Below, piece by piece: positions 33,009 through 36,703 of a DNA stretch of 36,703 bases. The stretch is from Saprospiraceae bacterium (GTDB lineage Bacteria > Bacteroidota > Bacteroidia > Chitinophagales > Saprospiraceae), in contig JAIXOO010000403.1 in NCBI GenBank assembly GCA_027486765.1, positions 1 to 36,703 of the forward strand, written 5' to 3'. How positions within the stretch are numbered: the stretch's first letter is position 1; the number at the start of each line of letters is the position of its first letter. The notes under the pieces are model-generated. The model was not told where the DNA came from. It did no database searches and worked only from the letters and a program-made list of their open reading frames with translations. The position numbers were made by a program, and so were the translations under genes.

Positions 33009-36000
33009 TTGAAAACACTACTACACAATGTATTAAAAGTCATTGTTTTGCTTTTAATACCATTTCTAGGGTACGGCCAGGCGCCCAACCTGGGCTCAAC
33101 ATCAAGCTTTGCCTTATTCACCGCAGTCGGGGCATTCAACAATAGCGGCGTATCCACCATTACCGGAGACATAGGTACCAATGTAGGTGCTTTTAATTTA
33201 GGTACAGCAGTACTCATTGGAAGTATTCATGTTGCCGACGTCGTTTCCGCACAAGCCGCAATGGATGTGGATATTGCTTACGGCAGCCTCAGCCCGGTAA
33301 CTTGCGACAGCGTAATTGGAACAACCATGGGGGGTGGGCAAATTCTCCCTCCCAATGTTTATTGTCTCGGAGCCGCTTCAACAATCAATGGAAATCTTAT
33401 TTTGGATGGCCAAGGTGATCCTGGTTCGATATTTATTTTTAAAATAGATGGAGCCTTCGCCTCTACGGCTAATTCCCAAATTTTATTGATCAATTCAGCG
33501 TCTGTCTGCAATGTTTATTTCCAAATAAATGGCGAAGTAACTTTGGGGGTGAATTCTCTTTTCCAAGGAACGATATTGGCCAACGGCGCCATCCATTTGT
33601 TGAATAACGCGACACTGATCGGCCGGGGGCTTTCGCGTTCTGGAGCGATCAATTTGTCGGCGAATACTGTAACTGGAGCCTTACCCATTGCTTCAACCAT
33701 TGTGGCAAGTGGACCTACCACATTTTGTGCCGGCGATAGCATAACACTTTCCGGCAATGTTGGTGGAACCTGGAGTAATGGGGCAACGACTCCATCCATA
33801 ACCGTAAAAACGAGTGGCGACTATTTTGTCACCAACTCTAATGGGTGTGGCGATGTGGTTTCAAATCACATTATAGTCAGCGTGAATAATGTTGATGCCG
33901 GAGAGATTGGCAGCAGCCAGAATCTCTGTGCAGGCGCTCCTTCTCCAACCTTAAGTGCAACTACTGCTGCTACCGGCAGCGGCTTACTGAGCTATACTTG
34001 GCAGTTCAATACCGTGGGCTGCTCGGGCCCTTGGAACAGCGTCGACGGTTCCAATTCCCCTTCCTTTAATCCCGGCGGAACGGTCAGTATTACAACGTAT
34101 TACCGTGTGATTGTTGCTTCGACCATTGATGATGGAGATGACGGAGATTTTGTTTGTAGCGATACCAGCAATTGTGTAGTGATCTCCGCAAATGTTGTCG
34201 CAGCAGGATCACTCAGTTCGGATGTTGATTCCCTCTGTGTTGGAGGAAGTGTAGCCATTGATTCCATCGGAACATTGGGAACCTTAACTTATTTTGTTTT
34301 TACCAACGGCTTGGTAGCGGCACCATTCAACACCTTGGCGCAAGTAGAAGATTATTTGAGGGATGCTGCTCCTGGGGAGTACTGCATTTATACCGTAGCC
34401 TATGCCGGGTTAAACGGTGGCTGTGGCAATGTTGCTGGCTTCACCCTTGCGGAAGTCATCACCGCCTGCCTTGAGGGGCAATGCTACGACATCAGTGAGC
34501 CCCTCTGTATTCCGGTTACCGCTCCACCCGCTGGTGCGATCGCCTTACAAGGCCCCGCCGAATCCTGTGTGGATGATGGTTCGGTGATCCAGGTGGTATT
34601 GAACGCTTCCGGCCTTGCAGCACCTTATGACTTCTATTACAGCGATATCATTACCAGCGTTGGGCCTGATTGTCTTCCCAGGGCTGTAGGTGGTGCATAC
34701 GTTGCTTTGAACGAGGCAGACAGTACACTCGTCTTAACCTATACTGGTGCCGACCCTGGTACCTACACCATTACTTTGGATCGGGTGGTAGACGCCAATG
34801 GTTGTGAGGATACCATGCGTCGGAGTGTAACTTTTACCATTGCGGCAAAACCCGTTGGTAGAGACAGTTCGCGCACGATCAACAACTGTACCCCGGTAAA
34901 CACAAATCTACAGAACATCCTCGCCTGCCAGCAAGCCAGTACCTTTACCTGGTACAGCGTAGCCTCGATCGGCTCAAGTGTAGCTTACAACAATCCGAAT
35001 GTAAGTGGAGAAACCATCAATCCTGTTGGGACGGGCAGCTTGATCACTGATTTTTTGTCCAATTCCAGCACCGTCAATCAAACGATCATTTACCGCGTGG
35101 TACCTACCAGTGTAGTGGGGGCTTGTGTCGGTGAACCCTTCTACATCTCCATTACCGTTCGCCCCAGGGTTCTCGTGACTTGTTTGGCCTGTGTAAGTCA
35201 GGTTAACGTGAGCCTGGATGCCAACTGTAGGCTTTTGGTTACGCCGAATGTCGTTTTAGACGGCTTTGCACAATGTGAAAATGGCCAGGTATTACTATCA
35301 GCATTGGAAGTACTCATCAGCGACGGCAACAACGACAGCTACATCGACTGTGCAGGTACCTATACTTACGTAGTTCGGTTAAAAGCGGAGTACGTTGAAT
35401 GTTTCACCTTTGAACCTTGTTGGGGTAAAATTACTGCAGAAGACAAAACCGCCCCCGTACTAGTCTGTGCTCCTGCCGATGTCACACTGGATTGTTACGA
35501 TGTGAACTACGTACTGAACAATCGTCTGACCATTGGCAATGTAGGTGCAAGCAGCTCTCCACGTCCTGCGGCTACCAGCTCCCAAACCATCAATTACGCC
35601 GAAGGGGTTGTTGGTACTGGCGACAATTGTCAGTTGGGCTTGGCTCCTCCAGGTTTGGTGTCTGATGTGGTCAAAAACTTGGGTTATGCCTACTTCAAAG
35701 ACAACTGCTACAACTGCGGTTGCCGGATTACTTTGAAGTGGAGTGACAAAGTGGTGTTCTACAATTGCGATCAAATGGCGGCCAACGGCGGCATCTATGC
35801 AAGCATCTCTCGCGAGTGGGTAGCTACGGATTGTAATGGGATGAGCACCTCGTATGTACAAAAGATCCACTTCACCCGTCCTGACCTGGATGAATTTGTG
35901 TTCAATGGTCCTGGCGAAGGCAAATACGATCGGGTAGTCGAGTACAACGCGTGTACGCCTGACAAGAGCCTGATCAAAAAAGCTGACGTAACGCCTTATA

Positions 36001-36703
36001 TCTGTAGCTTCTTCAACACTTCTTCAAACCCACGGTGTTTGTTCATTGACGAAGTAGAGTGCAACTATTCCATCTCGATCAAAGACACCGAGTTCCCAAT
36101 CTGTGGGGGCAAAGGTTTGAAAATCGATCGGGAAATTTATGTATTTGATTGGTGTGCGGGTGGTATTGTTGATACTTTCCACGTACTGATCAAAATTGGG
36201 GATTTCGAAGCACCTACGGTTGAATACGCCCACGGCGCTCCTTACGACATTTCCACTGGTCCAATGGATTGCACTGCAGCCATTCCAGTAACTGTTGCAG
36301 GTATCAAGTCTGCTTTTGGGGTGACGATCAAGGACAACTGTAACCTGGGCAACCTCAGTGTGAGTGTGTACACCAAGGATCGTTATGTAAAAGGTATTTT
36401 GGTGTACGAAGGCGGGGAAGATCCATTCTGCGACAATGCACGCAAGAGTGCTGAACTACGCGGTGACAATGATGCTTACCGTCTAGGCGCCTGCGACATA
36501 GCCGATATCTGCTGGGACAAGGTAGAATATGCTGTAATGAATGGCATGATGATCGGCCTTCCTGTCGGCAAGCACCTGATGGTGATCGATGCCTTCGATG
36601 GTTGCTACAATGCTTCTACCACTTGCTTCATTTTTGAAGTGAAGGACAAGATTGCACCTGTAATGAAGTGTGACGATGACCTGCATGTGACCTTGAGCAA
36701 CGC
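33009..36703 (+). CDS. Giant DUF3494 (ice-binding-like) surface adhesin, N-terminal part
   Basis: The frame is open from a TTG at 33009 to the window edge, giving 1231 residues; the C-terminus lies outside. A signal peptide (MKTLLHNVLKVIVLLLIPFL, cleaved after GYGQA) is followed by a complete DUF3494 domain at residues about 31-225: FALFTAVGAFNNSGVSTITG, DIGTNVGAF, LPPNVYCLGAASTINGNLIL, DPGSIFIFKI, LFQGTILANGAIHLLNNATL, GRGLSRSGAINLSANTV. This is the beta-solenoid fold of ice-binding proteins and related adhesins. Then come several Ig/PKD-like units and Cys-rich blocks ending in HYR-like steps such as DKTAPVLVCAPADVTLDC and DKIAPVMKC. The upstream stop (TAG at 32997-32999) and the absence of an ATG before the signal peptide make TTG the best start. 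Proteins of this kind usually end in a type IX sorting domain. Confidence 0.85.
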   Translation, partial: MKTLLHNVLKVIVLLLIPFLGYGQAPNLGSTSSFALFTAVGAFNNSGVSTITGDIGTNVGAFNLGTAVLIGSIHVADVVSAQAAMDVDIAYGSLSPVTCDSVIGTTMGGGQILPPNVYCLGAASTINGNLILDGQGDPGSIFIFKIDGAFASTANSQILLINSASVCNVYFQINGEVTLGVNSLFQGTILANGAIHLLNNATLIGRGLSRSGAINLSANTVTGALPIASTIVASGPTTFCAGDSITLSGNVGGTWSNGATTPSITVKTSGDYFVTNSNGCGDVVSNHIIVSVNNVDAGEIGSSQNLCAGAPSPTLSATTAATGSGLLSYTWQFNTVGCSGPWNSVDGSNSPSFNPGGTVSITTYYRVIVASTIDDGDDGDFVCSDTSNCVVISANVVAAGSLSSDVDSLCVGGSVAIDSIGTLGTLTYFVFTNGLVAAPFNTLAQVEDYLRDAAPGEYCIYTVAYAGLNGGCGNVAGFTLAEVITACLEGQCYDISEPLCIPVTAPPAGAIALQGPAESCVDDGSVIQVVLNASGLAAPYDFYYSDIITSVGPDCLPRAVGGAYVALNEADSTLVLTYTGADPGTYTITLDRVVDANGCEDTMRRSVTFTIAAKPVGRDSSRTINNCTPVNTNLQNILACQQASTFTWYSVASIGSSVAYNNPNVSGETINPVGTGSLITDFLSNSSTVNQTIIYRVVPTSVVGACVGEPFYISITVRPRVLVTCLACVSQVNVSLDANCRLLVTPNVVLDGFAQCENGQVLLSALEVLISDGNNDSYIDCAGTYTYVVRLKAEYVECFTFEPCWGKITAEDKTAPVLVCAPADVTLDCYDVNYVLNNRLTIGNVGASSSPRPAATSSQTINYAEGVVGTGDNCQLGLAPPGLVSDVVKNLGYAYFKDNCYNCGCRITLKWSDKVVFYNCDQMAANGGIYASISREWVATDCNGMSTSYVQKIHFTRPDLDEFVFNGPGEGKYDRVVEYNACTPDKSLIKKADVTPYICSFFNTSSNPRCLFIDEVECNYSISIKDTEFPICGGKGLKIDREIYVFDWCAGGIVDTFHVLIKIGDFEAPTVEYAHGAPYDISTGPMDCTAAIPVTVAGIKSAFGVTIKDNCNLGNLSVSVYTKDRYVKGILVYEGGEDPFCDNARKSAELRGDNDAYRLGACDIADICWDKVEYAVMNGMMIGLPVGKHLMVIDAFDGCYNASTTCFIFEVKDKIAPVMKCDDDLHVTLSN

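Overview
The window reads as a chromosomal segment of a Bacteroidota bacterium, most probably from the Saprospiraceae (Haliscomenobacter/Lewinella-like). The evidence is: promoters of the TTTG / TAnnTTTG type used by Bacteroidota, starts without a consistent Shine-Dalgarno sequence, a Rho factor with a very long Arg/Asp/Glu-rich insertion, paired OmpH/Skp genes before murI, a TonB receptor / giant exported protein / PorV-like triplet, and very large Cys-rich surface proteins. The genus is an inference. No tRNA, rRNA, CRISPR array, phage or insertion sequence was seen.

Layout. 1-3.4 kb: a truncated membrane protein and adenine deaminase on the minus strand, divergent from an MscS-type channel. 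3.5-5.6 kb: two Skp/OmpH periplasmic chaperones and glutamate racemase (envelope biogenesis). 5.6-6.7 kb: a stand-alone Cas4-like Fe-S nuclease on the minus strand. 6.7-7.2 kb: a hairpin-rich gap with a consensus promoter. 7.2-8.2 kb: greA and a HIT-family hydrolase. 8.25-14.4 kb (minus strand): rho, then a two-gene unit of a COG3541-like nucleotidyltransferase and a superfamily 2 helicase that carries four predicted membrane helices. 14.9-17.9 kb: serS, a membrane Zn-peptidase, frr and rpmH (translation). 18-20.3 kb (minus strand): a secreted TPR protein and a VanZ-like protein. 20.3-20.95 kb: a 630-bp gap with a candidate small RNA. 20.9-29.8 kb: TonB-dependent receptor, a 1336-residue exported protein and a PorV/PorQ-like outer-membrane protein. 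29.9-32.8 kb: a lipoprotein and a three-domain exported metallophosphoesterase. 33.0 kb to the right edge: the first 1231 residues of a giant DUF3494 (ice-binding-like) adhesin that starts with TTG and runs off the window.

The most unusual signal is not a gene. Six intergenic gaps (between ompH and murI, greA and HIT, HIT and helicase, frr and rpmH, rpmH and TPR, and the giant protein and porV) are almost wholly filled by hairpins whose two arms are each built from tandem 7- or 8-bp units. The unit differs between loci (GTGAAAA at three loci, GGTTCCAA-like, GTTGAGAA/GTTTAGAA-like and AGTGATG-like at one each). At every locus the right arm is made of the complementary units, the element begins within about six bases of a stop codon or overlaps it, and in three cases the far arm ends at or just before the next start codon. 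The architecture is shared but the sequence is not, which suggests a common generating process or common function in termination or 3' end protection. Several independent intrinsic terminators and consensus promoters complete the regulatory picture.
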